A stretch of DNA of 64,000 bases from an uncultured Lachnospiraceae bacterium. Its GTDB lineage: Bacteria > Bacillota > Clostridia > Lachnospirales > Lachnospiraceae. A program made the translations under genes and the position numbers. Every line of letters starts with the position of its first letter. The stretch's first letter is position 1. Shown here one piece after another: positions 9,701-14,803 of the stretch. Below the pieces are notes generated by a model. That model saw only the letters and a list, made by a program, of their open reading frames with translations. It had not been told where the DNA came from and ran no database searches. Location of the stretch: the NCBI GenBank assembly GCA_947626395.1, contig CANQRU010000003.1, forward strand, positions 85,819 to 149,818. Reading direction: 5' to 3'.

Positions 9701-11234
9701 GGAACGTAAACTCCACTCCATCGACCACGCCATCACTGAACACCTCTTCTTTGGAGCAGATCGGGCAGACAAATTCACACTTGTGGGCAGGTCTGTAGCC
9801 ACACTCTTCGTTGTGGACATGAACTGCCGGCTCCTCCTCTTCCGAAAAGAAGTCGTCATCGCTATCCGCATGGGTGTCCCCTGTCCCTTCCTGACTCTCT
9901 TCGGTCGCGGAAGGTGCAGTTGTCTCAGCTGCGTTTGTCTCTTTCTCAGACTCGGACTCTGTTGTCTCTACTGCGCTCGTCTCTTCCTCAGACTCGGACG
10001 CCGTTGTCTCAGCTGCGCTCGTCTCTTCCTCAGACTCGGACGCTGTTGTCTCAGCTGCGCTCGTCTCCTCGGTCTCGGCTGCACTCGTCTCGACCACGGT
10101 CGTTTCTTCCTCGGTCTGAGATGCCGTCGTCTCCGCTGCGCTCGTCTCTTCCTCAGTCTGAGGCGCAGTCGTCTCCGCTACGGTCGTCTCTTTCTCAGTC
10201 TCGGGTGCTGTCGTCTCCGCTGCAGTCGTCTCCTCCTCGGTCTCGGCTGCGCTCGTCTCTATCTTTCCATAATATTCATCAACTACTCCCGGGCCTTCAT
10301 TGAACCATCCCATGGCTACCGGTGCATCTGCGATCACCACCTGGGACGCTTCCGTCTCGGTCTCGGCGGTCTCTTCTGCCGGGGTCTCAGCCGGAGCTTC
10401 CGTCGGCTCGCTTTCCAGAGCCTTCTCCGATGCTTCCGTCGGCTCGGCTGCCAGAGTCTCTGTCGCGGCAGTCTCTTCCGCTGTGGTCTCGTCTGCGACG
10501 GCCTCGGTGCTTTCTTCTACCGTGGTTTCAGTCTCAGCCGCGGTAGTCTCGGCTGCAGCTTCTGTGGTTTCTGCCGGCGCTTCGGTCTGATCAGTTGCCG
10601 TAGTCTCTTCCGGTGCCTCGGTCTGATCGGCCGCCGAAGTCTCTGCCGGCGCTTCGGTCTGATCGGCCGCCGAAGTCTCTGCCGGCGCCTCGGTCGGCTC
10701 GGTTGCCTGGGTCTCTACCGGAGCTTCAGTCGGTGCATCTGCCTGAGTGTCAGCCAGAGCTTCGGTCAGATCATCCGTCTCACCGTCAGCGTCTTCCGTT
10801 ACGTTTTCGACAACGATCTCGGATATCTCTCCCTCGATATTCTGTCCTTCTTTGAGTGCCTCTTCATATTTGCAGGGGCTTCCCGGATCATAGCCGCAGT
10901 CTTCCGTATGGGTCGGATGATGGATACATAATCCGTCCTCATACGATACCTCTTCTTCCTGCTCTTCCGGCTCAACGACCGTTATGGAAGTCTCGCCCTG
11001 CTGAATCTCCTCGTACTCCGGCTCTGTCTCGGAATTCTCTGAATTCACATACGACGCCGCTTCGGAACTGCTGACTGCCCACGCGTCGATGCCTACGCTC
11101 GTAAACACCATGCTCAGGGCCAGAACGCCCGCGGTGATGCGCTTCGTCATCTTCTTCCGGCTGAAATTCCGCGCGAATGCGCCAAGCCGTCCGAGTCCTG
11201 TGTTCGCAAGTCTCATTTCTTTCCTCTCCTTCAT
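720..11234 (-). CDS. Giant cell-wall anchored multidomain surface protein (DUF11 repeats, APMTG sorting signal)
   Basis: A protein of about 3504 aa. The ATG at 11234 is chosen because AAAGGGAG lies 9 bases upstream; the longer ORF start at 11270 has no ribosome site. Visible in order: signal peptide (basic RKKMTKR, then a hydrophobic core ending near DAWA); a Cys/His cluster (CIHHPTHTEDCGY); a Thr/Glu/Ala-rich low-complexity stalk (about residues 130-460); a second Cys/His cluster (HVHNEECGY...CPIC); a large region of Ig-like or unknown fold; an SdrD-B/Cna-B-like unit (GLTWFDTDHDGLQGDGEP, about residue 1970); seven DUF11-type repeats (pattern VTYYLTVTNSG...A..V.V.D.VPQ) from about residue 2260 to 3380; an NPGG linker; and a C-terminal sorting signal APMTGDN plus a hydrophobic helix and KKKDEEDA. 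The product should be secreted and sortase-anchored, acting as an adhesin or stalk. Ligand unknown. Confidence 0.9.
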   Translation of the reverse strand: MKERKEMRLANTGLGRLGAFARNFSRKKMTKRITAGVLALSMVFTSVGIDAWAVSSSEAASYVNSENSETEPEYEEIQQGETSITVVEPEEQEEEVSYEDGLCIHHPTHTEDCGYDPGSPCKYEEALKEGQNIEGEISEIVVENVTEDADGETDDLTEALADTQADAPTEAPVETQATEPTEAPAETSAADQTEAPAETSAADQTEAPEETTATDQTEAPAETTEAAAETTAAETETTVEESTEAVADETTAEETAATETLAAEPTEASEKALESEPTEAPAETPAEETAETETEASQVVIADAPVAMGWFNEGPGVVDEYYGKIETSAAETEEETTAAETTAPETEKETTVAETTAPQTEEETSAAETTASQTEEETTVVETSAAETEETSAAETTASESEEETSAAETTASESEEETSAVETTESESEKETNAAETTAPSATEESQEGTGDTHADSDDDFFSEEEEPAVHVHNEECGYRPAHKCEFVCPICSKEEVFSDGVVDGVEFTFPESLENGVVYEGQEISLLEGVTAKKELVIDDNTPWYEGMPTSIDYKVKVFTVASDVSEPEEWNKAGNTLTPKTETTYHVVYTAWDEDSNRMVSAISRELETTVGEIKITITVPENKFLAGYTFADNDEPVRIELFKDVQVSPETYDGNPITLTVEVKCTKTDENGNVLDPKIATYTRGTDNDRAFLELSSSNDGETYEITYSAQPETPDIKPTTWMTTFSVVNPTKIGKRLREDKAVIKCAALAKGKNDNGYAMLTGGSVEMDESAGPGNDKSKTNDIVRTYDTVAYTVDLSTGTQEEGGQLFETGRIYFELVLPCSVDQAQFATDAMGWMNTVPEMAYKVTDMGDRQVLRGSYLLVPKNDETAAIGNSNRQMSVVVRVLAMKNRETLQPKFTYWLEGNDVGVEYASASVPSYENKDVNVDVKYPTGDTLATDSNHECKEHHKKEYMTVEPPAVTISARLMMDLKVHLDNDNSTLSFGTFDFSTGNSTAPNRTTESTLVKGRLGVFGVSIELVGESKTKGLVGMELPDESEDITFTLTMTNDYVGSKEGVSGSYTYRGNELTDYPVKFWSAGPNLNEGDKIQPDGREIQSTNPYASNVLPWNEWINEANAYRTCYDGGEWSFEYGANNTVKVKVSGYRIREALAQMKVPYTYVGASNVTTTYYNKDEIGMQYWKLQRAIFSTGEIWAVQKAYVNADETEWDDGAAQQKMGSGTFHVTLTSSDAKVGDRKIDNSVWTAQNDFPLERPGTIDNEIVYHAYKQGWGHPLIEEGWENGRDWAMPGKPVSLEDVVFYNGADGQWLGVAVDQMIKFDADFFEPDAVSSSGVSSGDRSVVDGGNQMSAANALKLWGIKPDKKNWSSDQEMQEATPDDLIFYNTYEEAKQNGQCVAFLIEWRGVADSGRTHLIEVIDGKVKDDCPTDQVYMITHTAHAWRKNEVEKYATAWRDEKYPERAGKPLSDAEYTEYVKVGFPTRGDRSSIGGKNNAGKQCKFLSEGKGVTSEFWWSSVYGEGKAKGQSGGKNGERPNTDAHVTDFKKSIYDSHQGNWTSAGTGYVKGGDACLVVGHSTSISKNVAQKAYDSVTGTWTLDKSTFSMDDKQRFVDFVLNPNIEVAVASSDGSNKITDTVYIEDTLPKELEYLEDPGSVIGSAEDYSGDVNGHSPGSVKGGKSITTVARPNPDGTTTLKWTIELKDFPITAETTPIGPIYFTCKIGKEGNTKEDVVDQQVITNNVKIWSDYDSNKREFKKYNNNVASATINISRLNSSNVVKRAKNVYVEVGSTMTYEMLVGNDSENDLEEQVIIESLPYNGDGASSFTGPLNVLNFTANFTDKSTPVSGNLKFYYTTNPAYRPIKSEDFIVTQDSNGDPGKAKLERGIFDDRNKWTPIEPYDTVSLEYKPGKDVGEIVAFAAVGTLPGGKTLQMNIDLDLPKGKPGDHVVNRLSNSTLESSDKTSIVNRRLEGLTWFDTDHDGLQGDGEPRLENVKVTLLKLREGGDPTDIADYDVYKAKNNKDAVILTGQQMDLLVGDPEQYSGSDNRARYLFSHLPSGTFAVKFESSDTVDLGDYIASPVDKVPGQKRNADSDATPSYKPGNEGVDYTAILGIDMPVAGAMTSATYNSPYHDSGFHGVDLTIRKAIRWDAYTSAEKQNEIQGNRYDFAVETDEALTSYETSAGTDINLSGKQAKVSVTGAGQVTIYNLPVGKTITVSEYDGQANIEGLDRKTTVRSGEVTESNKISVTTSKDNDKAIEIAYTNEYTSPYVTISKTQEKNSDGNITNEKLTVKNRNEITYYLTVENKGEGTAKSVIVHDTVPQEAEVITSSYEVGGKTFGAGITNAKIPLELKAESDSAGVTTYAISDGGAYDSETHEITWDLGNMPAGDTKVVSFTVIVPDVAYETHWNNIATVAYDNPPKEPEPSNKVEIEEFAPNIEIIKEQQRFDGPRTKNELGVGKDDIITYYLTVKSTGKEDAEDVVVTDVVPQEAEQTRVVDGKEVKDIVTLPLILDKESIHAVRKHADGTTYDDPDLKHGYNESTNTITWYLGDIPVGESVEVSFQVSVPDVDTVTRWANAGAAKYGNNPNGPEEEIPTNKVEIEELAPHILIEKEQSVNGGTRTKAYDIPDGVDGGDRVTYYLTVTSDGSEAAQQVTVKDIVPQTAEQIRVEDDGTVRRDTVDLPLILDKSTISAKKIGKWGEGGLKYMSDYNENTHEIRWDLGDIPVGGIVEVSFTVEVPDVKYETIWDNVGRTSYKNDPHKEETPEIPSNHVRIEEEGVTLIQEKTHAVNDEKPTTKPLQVKDKDIVTYAIKVTNNGPSTANDILVYDSIPEGEPELTLVEGSISEGGELQADSKSIIWKIEKLEKGESATVSFQVEVHDTDHNQTWKNIAYVYHDPQNPDPEDPDPKNPEDPWEPTNDVEEEEKFPVLTIEKEQSSNREPRTKNGIRVYGEDTVRYYLVVKNTGGEAATDVEIRDVVPQQALQTEIIDGEKQQKTVELPLILKEDSSTVSGYAISNNGTYTESEKTITWKFEEIPAGGSVEVTFDVTVPEKVGVYEWTNTGAVKYDNDPKKDPEDPWTPSNEVKIKEQTPELTQTKTQAVNGGSADALTRTVIEDDEVTYYITVTNTSDADAESVKIYDAIPEAVPANGAKLTVAKNADGSDRISDGGKLRADGSAIDWTIALIPARSTKTVEFTVVVPDVSENTKWTNIAYVHPNDPDDPDPKDPDPENPEDPWNPTPEVEIEEKYPIVSIVKEQSSAGHERTRNAFSVTGGDIVTYYLTVTNSGEETAEKVVVEDQIPQKTIQGDDLPLSLVEGSITEGGQLQSDGITIVWEIGDMGAGTSKTVSFQVIVPYAAGTKNWRNVATTWYENPPADPENPENPPEGSKENPTPSNEVEVQKNNPGGNPGGNPGGNPGGNPGGNPGGNPGTEIPDNPTPLAEFPDSPVPLAGFETIEDEDVPLAFLAPMTGDNKPVGAAALFGLLALGMMGAFGILGFKKKDEEDA
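961..1034 (-). repeat. NPGG-encoding 12-bp tandem repeat, wall-spanning linker
   Basis: At least six consecutive copies of a 12-bp unit encoding Asn-Pro-Gly-Gly precede the sorting signal of the giant surface protein. Pro/Gly-rich tracts at this position usually span the peptidoglycan. Alternating codon choices (CCGGGATTA / CCACCCGGA on the plus strand) show that the copies have begun to diverge. Confidence 0.8.
9900..10760 (-). repeat. Thr/Glu/Ser/Ala-rich degenerate coding repeats in the giant protein
   Basis: The minus strand encodes repeated blocks such as ETSAAETTASESEEETSAAE followed by a second series of type APAETSAADQTEAPAE. Copies are near-identical at DNA level (for example the GTCTCAGCTGCGCTCGTCTC motif), pointing to recent expansion. 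The tract probably forms an extended acidic, possibly O-glycosylated stalk. It also creates the long antisense ORFs of the track, which are artefacts. Confidence 0.8.
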
Positions 11235-11390
11235 AATTTTTATCTCCCTTTCCTTTGATCTATGGATCATATTTTTCGATTAACTGCAAATACTCACCAC
11301 TGTTCCCCTTTGCGAAATCACGCCGCTCGTGCCGCGCATTTTCAAGGAAACAGCCGCGAAACTACAATAAGATGCGATTGTCCGCCGCGC

Positions 11391-11951
11391 TTATACCACC
11401 CGGAATACGGGTTGGGCGATGGACCTGGCAGCGGACTTCGCCTTCGCCGCGCCGGGCGCCAGTGCAGAATGAATCAGACACATCAGTTCCAATGTGCTCC
11501 GAAAATAAAGCCGCTGGGCCTTCCAGCAGACTTCTCCCTGCCAGCTGTTGTGCTGGCGGCAGATGACACGGACGAGAAATGCTTCCTTGCGCCTGGCGTC
11601 GCCGCGGCGGCCAAGGCCCGTAAGACGTGCAGCGTCAGATACGACCGGTTTCGCCGCGTCTGTGGCCGTGGATGATTCGCCGGTCGATTCCATGACAGAT
11701 ACGCTGCCCACGCCGTGGGCAACCGGGCGTCTCCTGCGTCCGGTCTCGAAGGTCCGAAGGACCGAGTCCGCAGAAAGGGGCTTTTCTTCATCCAACCATT
11801 CGTTTATCATAAGAAGAGCCTGATCCAGGCCCGCAAAGGACACAGCCTGGCCGTGAGACATCCGGTTAATCACACCGGTCACACCGCCGTCGGCTGCCAT
11901 TTCCGTATGGAGCAGAAAAACGGATGTGTTTTTCAGAAACTGTTCAGCCAT
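11391..11951 (-). CDS. Small uncharacterised Clostridia-type protein
   Basis: A 186-aa cytoplasmic protein with no signal peptide. A strong AAAGGAGG lies 6 bases before the ATG. The C-terminal third carries a pattern I recall from uncharacterised Clostridia proteins: FLVRV...NSWQGEV.W...YFRSTLELM.LI.SAL, where a short beta-rich module (bearing Trp-Gln-Gly) is followed by a helical F-R-S-x-L-E-L motif. The N-terminal half (about residues 1-60) may be a separate small domain (GVINRMSHGQAVSFAGLDQALLMINEWL) and contains a similar L-x-L-I helix. The middle is Arg/Thr/Ser-rich and probably disordered. No function is known to me. It is a single gene with a palindromic hairpin in its leader, and it lies upstream of the giant surface gene in the same direction. 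Confidence 0.65.
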   Translation of the reverse strand: MAEQFLKNTSVFLLHTEMAADGGVTGVINRMSHGQAVSFAGLDQALLMINEWLDEEKPLSADSVLRTFETGRRRRPVAHGVGSVSVMESTGESSTATDAAKPVVSDAARLTGLGRRGDARRKEAFLVRVICRQHNSWQGEVCWKAQRLYFRSTLELMCLIHSALAPGAAKAKSAARSIAQPVFRVV

Positions 11952-11996
11952 GTGTCCTCCTTTCCTATACCGCTACGGTATATGGTCGGCGGGTAG

Positions 11997-12023
11997 TGTC
12001 GTAGAGTGGCGTACTCTACGACA
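11997..12023. promoter_or_regulatory. Perfect 11-bp inverted repeat upstream of the small hypothetical gene
   Basis: TGTCGTAGAGT and ACTCTACGACA are separated by five bases, about 45 bases before the ATG at 11951. On the plus strand the hairpin is followed by TTTTCTTTT, the form of an intrinsic terminator, but no plus-strand gene precedes it. It is therefore either an operator or leader hairpin of the minus-strand gene, or the terminator of an unseen short RNA. Confidence 0.55.
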
Positions 12024-12299
12024 TTTTCTTTTGTGTAAGTATAGTAAACGCCATGCGGAATGGCTGATCTTAGCCAATACTTCTTCTCAGTGAGACAAAA
12101 TAAGACATCCACTTATGAAATGGATGTCTCTGCTTGATGATACATGCCGGACTGAAATTTCACCACAGCCATCCGGTTTTCTTTTTTATACTATTCTTTA
12201 TACAACAGGTTCGCATGGCCCTATAGCTGCCGGCAAGATTCATTTTATCGATTCATTTTATTAAATCAACACCTGCCTTCAATGACTTTCAATTTCTCA

Positions 12300-12337
12300 T
12301 TGCATTTTTCCTAATGATGTGTTATGATAATCACATC
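12300..12337 (+). promoter_or_regulatory. Promoter of the Rpn-family gene with a palindrome over the -10
   Basis: TTGCAT (12300-12305) and TATGAT (12323-12328) are 17 bases apart. An inverted repeat GATGTG / CACATC (12316-12321 and 12332-12337) is centred on the -10 box, which suits a repressor site. Transcription from here gives a leader of about 290 bases that contains the 32-bp tandem repeats. Confidence 0.55.
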
Positions 12338-12416
12338 GGCGGGCGCTCTGTCGCCTGCCCTTTATGCTTTTCTGGCATCGTGCCTGGATTTTCTCCGGCA
12401 GATTCCATGTCATGCG

Positions 12417-12544
12417 GCCTGCAGTGGTTTGGCCGCACTACCCATGCAGCCTGCAGCGGCTTGAATGCACTGCTCACGCAGCCTGCAGCAGCTTGAATGT
12501 ACTTCTTACGCAACCTGCAGCGGCTTGAATGTACTGCATCTGTA
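12417..12544. repeat. Four tandem 32-bp repeats in the Rpn gene leader
   Basis: Four directly adjacent 32-bp units start at 12417, 12449, 12481 and 12513. The shared core is CCTGCAGCGGCTTGAATG, and the first unit is the most diverged. There are no spacers, so this is not CRISPR. The rest of the 677-bp stretch 11952-12628 holds the hairpin at 11997, the promoter at 12300 and otherwise AT-rich sequence with nothing further recognised. Confidence 0.85.
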
Positions 12545-12628
12545 CCTATGCGTCCGCAGCCACGCAGCGCAGCAAAACCCGATATCCATGCACACCCCGG
12601 CCCGGGGCGATTTCGAAGGGGGAATTCT

Positions 12629-13696
12629 ATGGGCATCCAAAATCTTGAAGTCAACGAACTCTTAAAACGCAGGGAAATATTTGCCGATCTCGTCAACGGT
12701 TCCCTGCACCACGGCCGGCAGGTTCTCAAGCCGGAGGACCTGACTCCTCTGCCTCCTCAATCCGGCGCCGTCATCGACGGACGGCGTGGCCGCCGCAGCG
12801 CCGTTGAGCGCACCGGCGACATTCGCATGAAGGCCGATTCCGGCACCTACTCTGTCATTTTTGCCGGCGAGGTCCAGGCCAATACCCACTACGCCATGCC
12901 TGTCCGGAACATGCTCTATGACGCCCTGGAGTACACTCGCCAGGTGAAGGATCTGGAGAAGCGGCACCGGGAAAGAAAGGATTTAAAGCAGTCCGACGAG
13001 TTTTTGTCCGGCATATCGAAAGAAGACCGGATCCGGCCGGTCGTCAATACGATCCTTTTCACAGGTAAGGCATGGGACGGCAGTGAAACGCTTCACGGCC
13101 TGCTGGCAGTCGACCCGGACGACCCAGACACCAAAGATCTGCTGAAATACATACCGGATTATCGGATCAACCTGATCACGGTCAGGGCGATAGAAGAACC
13201 AAAAAATTACAGAACGTGTTTACAACAGATATTCTCTATGATAAAATACAAGGAAGATAAAGAGAAATTAGACCACTATGTACAGGAGAACCGCGAGGCA
13301 ATTGACCGGATGGACAGCGTGGAACTGTCCGCGGCCCTGGAGATGTTTAATGACCGGCGGCTGGAGAAACAGATCGAGCAGCAGAGAAGGAAAGAGGGGG
13401 AGAAGGTGCTTGGATTAAGTCAGGCTATTACAGATATGCTGAACGACAGTGAGAAAGCGGGTCAGGAGCGCGGTGAGAAACTCGGTTTCGAACGCGGCGA
13501 GAAACTCGGACTGGAACGCGGTGAGAAGCTCGGACTGGAGCGCGGTGAGAAGCTTGGACTGGAACGCGGTGAGAAGCTTAGCCTGGAACTTTGCAGCCGT
13601 CTCATGGAAGCCGGCCGTATGGACGACATGAAACGGATATTCACCGATCAGGAGTTCCGTGAATCTCTCTATGAGAAATATGGCATTCAGAAATAA
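12629..13696 (+). CDS. Rpn-family PD-(D/E)XK recombination-promoting nuclease / putative transposase
   Basis: A 355-aa protein starting at MGIQNLEVNELLKRREIFAD; GAAGGGGG lies 6 bases upstream of ATG 12629, so the 399-aa ORF start is rejected. The N-terminal helix (FADLVNG), the core SVIFAGEVQANTHYAMPVR and the following YDALEYTRQV match the YhgA/Rpn group of PD-(D/E)XK nucleases, in which the E-x-Q pair replaces E-x-K. These enzymes cut DNA and promote RecA-independent recombination in E. coli and are multi-copy in Clostridia. The C-terminal third is coiled-coil-like and carries five tandem RGEKLGLE octads. Some relatives show similar octad or heptad expansions. No terminal inverted repeats or partner genes mark a mobile element here. 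Confidence 0.8.
   Translation: MGIQNLEVNELLKRREIFADLVNGSLHHGRQVLKPEDLTPLPPQSGAVIDGRRGRRSAVERTGDIRMKADSGTYSVIFAGEVQANTHYAMPVRNMLYDALEYTRQVKDLEKRHRERKDLKQSDEFLSGISKEDRIRPVVNTILFTGKAWDGSETLHGLLAVDPDDPDTKDLLKYIPDYRINLITVRAIEEPKNYRTCLQQIFSMIKYKEDKEKLDHYVQENREAIDRMDSVELSAALEMFNDRRLEKQIEQQRRKEGEKVLGLSQAITDMLNDSEKAGQERGEKLGFERGEKLGLERGEKLGLERGEKLGLERGEKLSLELCSRLMEAGRMDDMKRIFTDQEFRESLYEKYGIQK
13466..13585 (+). repeat. Five in-frame 24-bp tandem repeats (RGEKLGLE octads)
   Basis: Five adjacent 24-bp units encode ERGEKLGF, ERGEKLGL (three times) and ERGEKLSL. The copies differ by one to four bases. Copy number is likely to vary between strains by slippage or unequal crossing-over without breaking the frame. 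Confidence 0.9.
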
Positions 13697-13829
13697 AAAA
13701 TCGGCGTCCCCGGATGTCCCGCGCCATACAACTCCTCAGCGATCTGACGGACGCCAGTCTGCCTCCGCGCAGCCAGCGGCCGCCCAGAGCGTATCGCAGG
13801 ACTTCTCTTGCCATTATTAGCGTTGTATT

Positions 13830-13856
13830 GAGGAGCGCCGATAAGCGGCGCCCCTC
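13830..13856. terminator. Hairpin between convergent Rpn and AIM24 genes
   Basis: GAGG-A-GCGCCG, loop ATAAG, CGGCGC-C-CCTC gives a GC-rich stem of 10 pairs with one mismatch, followed on the plus strand by GCTTTCATCT. It sits just 8 bases beyond the stop of the minus-strand gene and about 130 bases past the Rpn stop, so it may serve both genes. Confidence 0.55.
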
Positions 13857-13864
13857 GCTTTCAT

Positions 13865-14545
13865 CTACTTGCCAGATGGTATATACCGCAGGATCTGCCC
13901 CGCCACCGCGGAGATCGGCATGGTCTGCAGCCACACATGGCCCGGGCCGGTGATCACGGTGTTGAACAGGCCCTCTCCGCCGAACAGCACATTTTTCACT
14001 CCGGACACAGTCTGGATATCGATCTGGCAGGTACTTTCCATGGCCGCCAGATATCCGGTATCCACGACGATCTGCTGTCCCGGCTGCAGGTCGTACTCGA
14101 CCACATGACCGTCGAATTCCAGGAAAACGACGCCCTGACCGGACAGCCTCTGCATGATGAATCCCTCGCCGCCGAAGAAACCGGCTCCCAGCTTCTTCTG
14201 GAAGAACACGGACAGATTGACGCCCGGCTCCGATGCCAGAAAGCCCGACTTCTGCACCACCAGTTCTCTTCCGGGTCCGATCTCAAAGGGAACGATCTTC
14301 CCCGGAAAGCTGGACGCGAACGCGATCATGCCCCGGCCGCCCATGGCAGTGTAGATATTCTGGAACATGGCCTCACCCGCGAACATCCTTCCAAACGCCT
14401 TGCCGAGACCGCCGTTGGTGCCGGTCTCCATCCTCATATTCGGGGACATCCAGCTCATGGAGCCCCGTTCTGTGACCATCTGCTCCCCATCCTCCAGATA
14501 ACATACGACAACCGGCAGTGTTTCTCCCTTCACCTCGTAACGCAT
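13865..14545 (-). CDS. AIM24-family protein (TIGR00266-like)
   Basis: A 226-aa protein starting MRYEVKGETLPVVVCYLEDG; AAAGGAGG lies 7 bases before ATG 14545, so the 8-residue longer ORF start is not used. It has the Gly-rich beta-sandwich pattern of the AIM24/TIGR00266 family: SMSWMSPNMRMET, then GGxGxIAFASSFPGKIVPFE, FLASEPGVN and a C-terminal FGGEGLFNTVITGPGHVWLQ. The family forms trimeric double-psi-like beta helices. Mitochondrial AIM24 affects inner-membrane organisation; the bacterial role is not established. The gene stands alone between convergent and tandem neighbours. The 258 bases upstream (14546-14803) hold a 27-base hairpin (14742-14768, CTGTAC...GTACAG) and AT-rich sequence that may include the promoter. 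Confidence 0.85.
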   Translation of the reverse strand: MRYEVKGETLPVVVCYLEDGEQMVTERGSMSWMSPNMRMETGTNGGLGKAFGRMFAGEAMFQNIYTAMGGRGMIAFASSFPGKIVPFEIGPGRELVVQKSGFLASEPGVNLSVFFQKKLGAGFFGGEGFIMQRLSGQGVVFLEFDGHVVEYDLQPGQQIVVDTGYLAAMESTCQIDIQTVSGVKNVLFGGEGLFNTVITGPGHVWLQTMPISAVAGQILRYIPSGK

Positions 14546-14803
14546 GACAAATCCTCCTTTTCTTTTCACGAAATCGCGCCGGGCGGGATCTTCTCCTGTC
14601 GCGGCCGCCTTTTTTCTGTGTAAATGTATTCGCGCGGCGACGATGCCGCTACAACATATTTATCATAATTTATACAGCAGCTCAATGCCCATTCACGTCT
14701 TGTGCCGCAATCTTGCACTTCTCAAAAGCGGACGTAACTTGCTGTACGTTTCCCTGCGGAAAGTACAGGTATTTTCTTTCCGAACGCATTCTATACAGGC
14801 TGT

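Noticed and set aside
9285-10931. 548-aa plus-strand ORF with Cys/Leu/Arg repeats
   Set aside because: Antisense of the Thr/Glu stalk of the giant protein; the repetition comes from the real gene on the minus strand.
12314-12496. 60-aa plus-strand ORF before the Rpn gene
   Set aside because: Begins inside the predicted promoter and consists largely of the 32-bp repeats; no ribosome site.
12417-12544. Possible CRISPR array (also considered at 20339 and 62911)
   Set aside because: The 31-32 bp units are directly adjacent with no spacers, and there are no cas genes.
13641-13934. 97-aa minus-strand ORF between the Rpn and AIM24 genes
   Set aside because: Overlaps the ends of both genes and the terminator hairpin, Arg-rich, no ribosome site.
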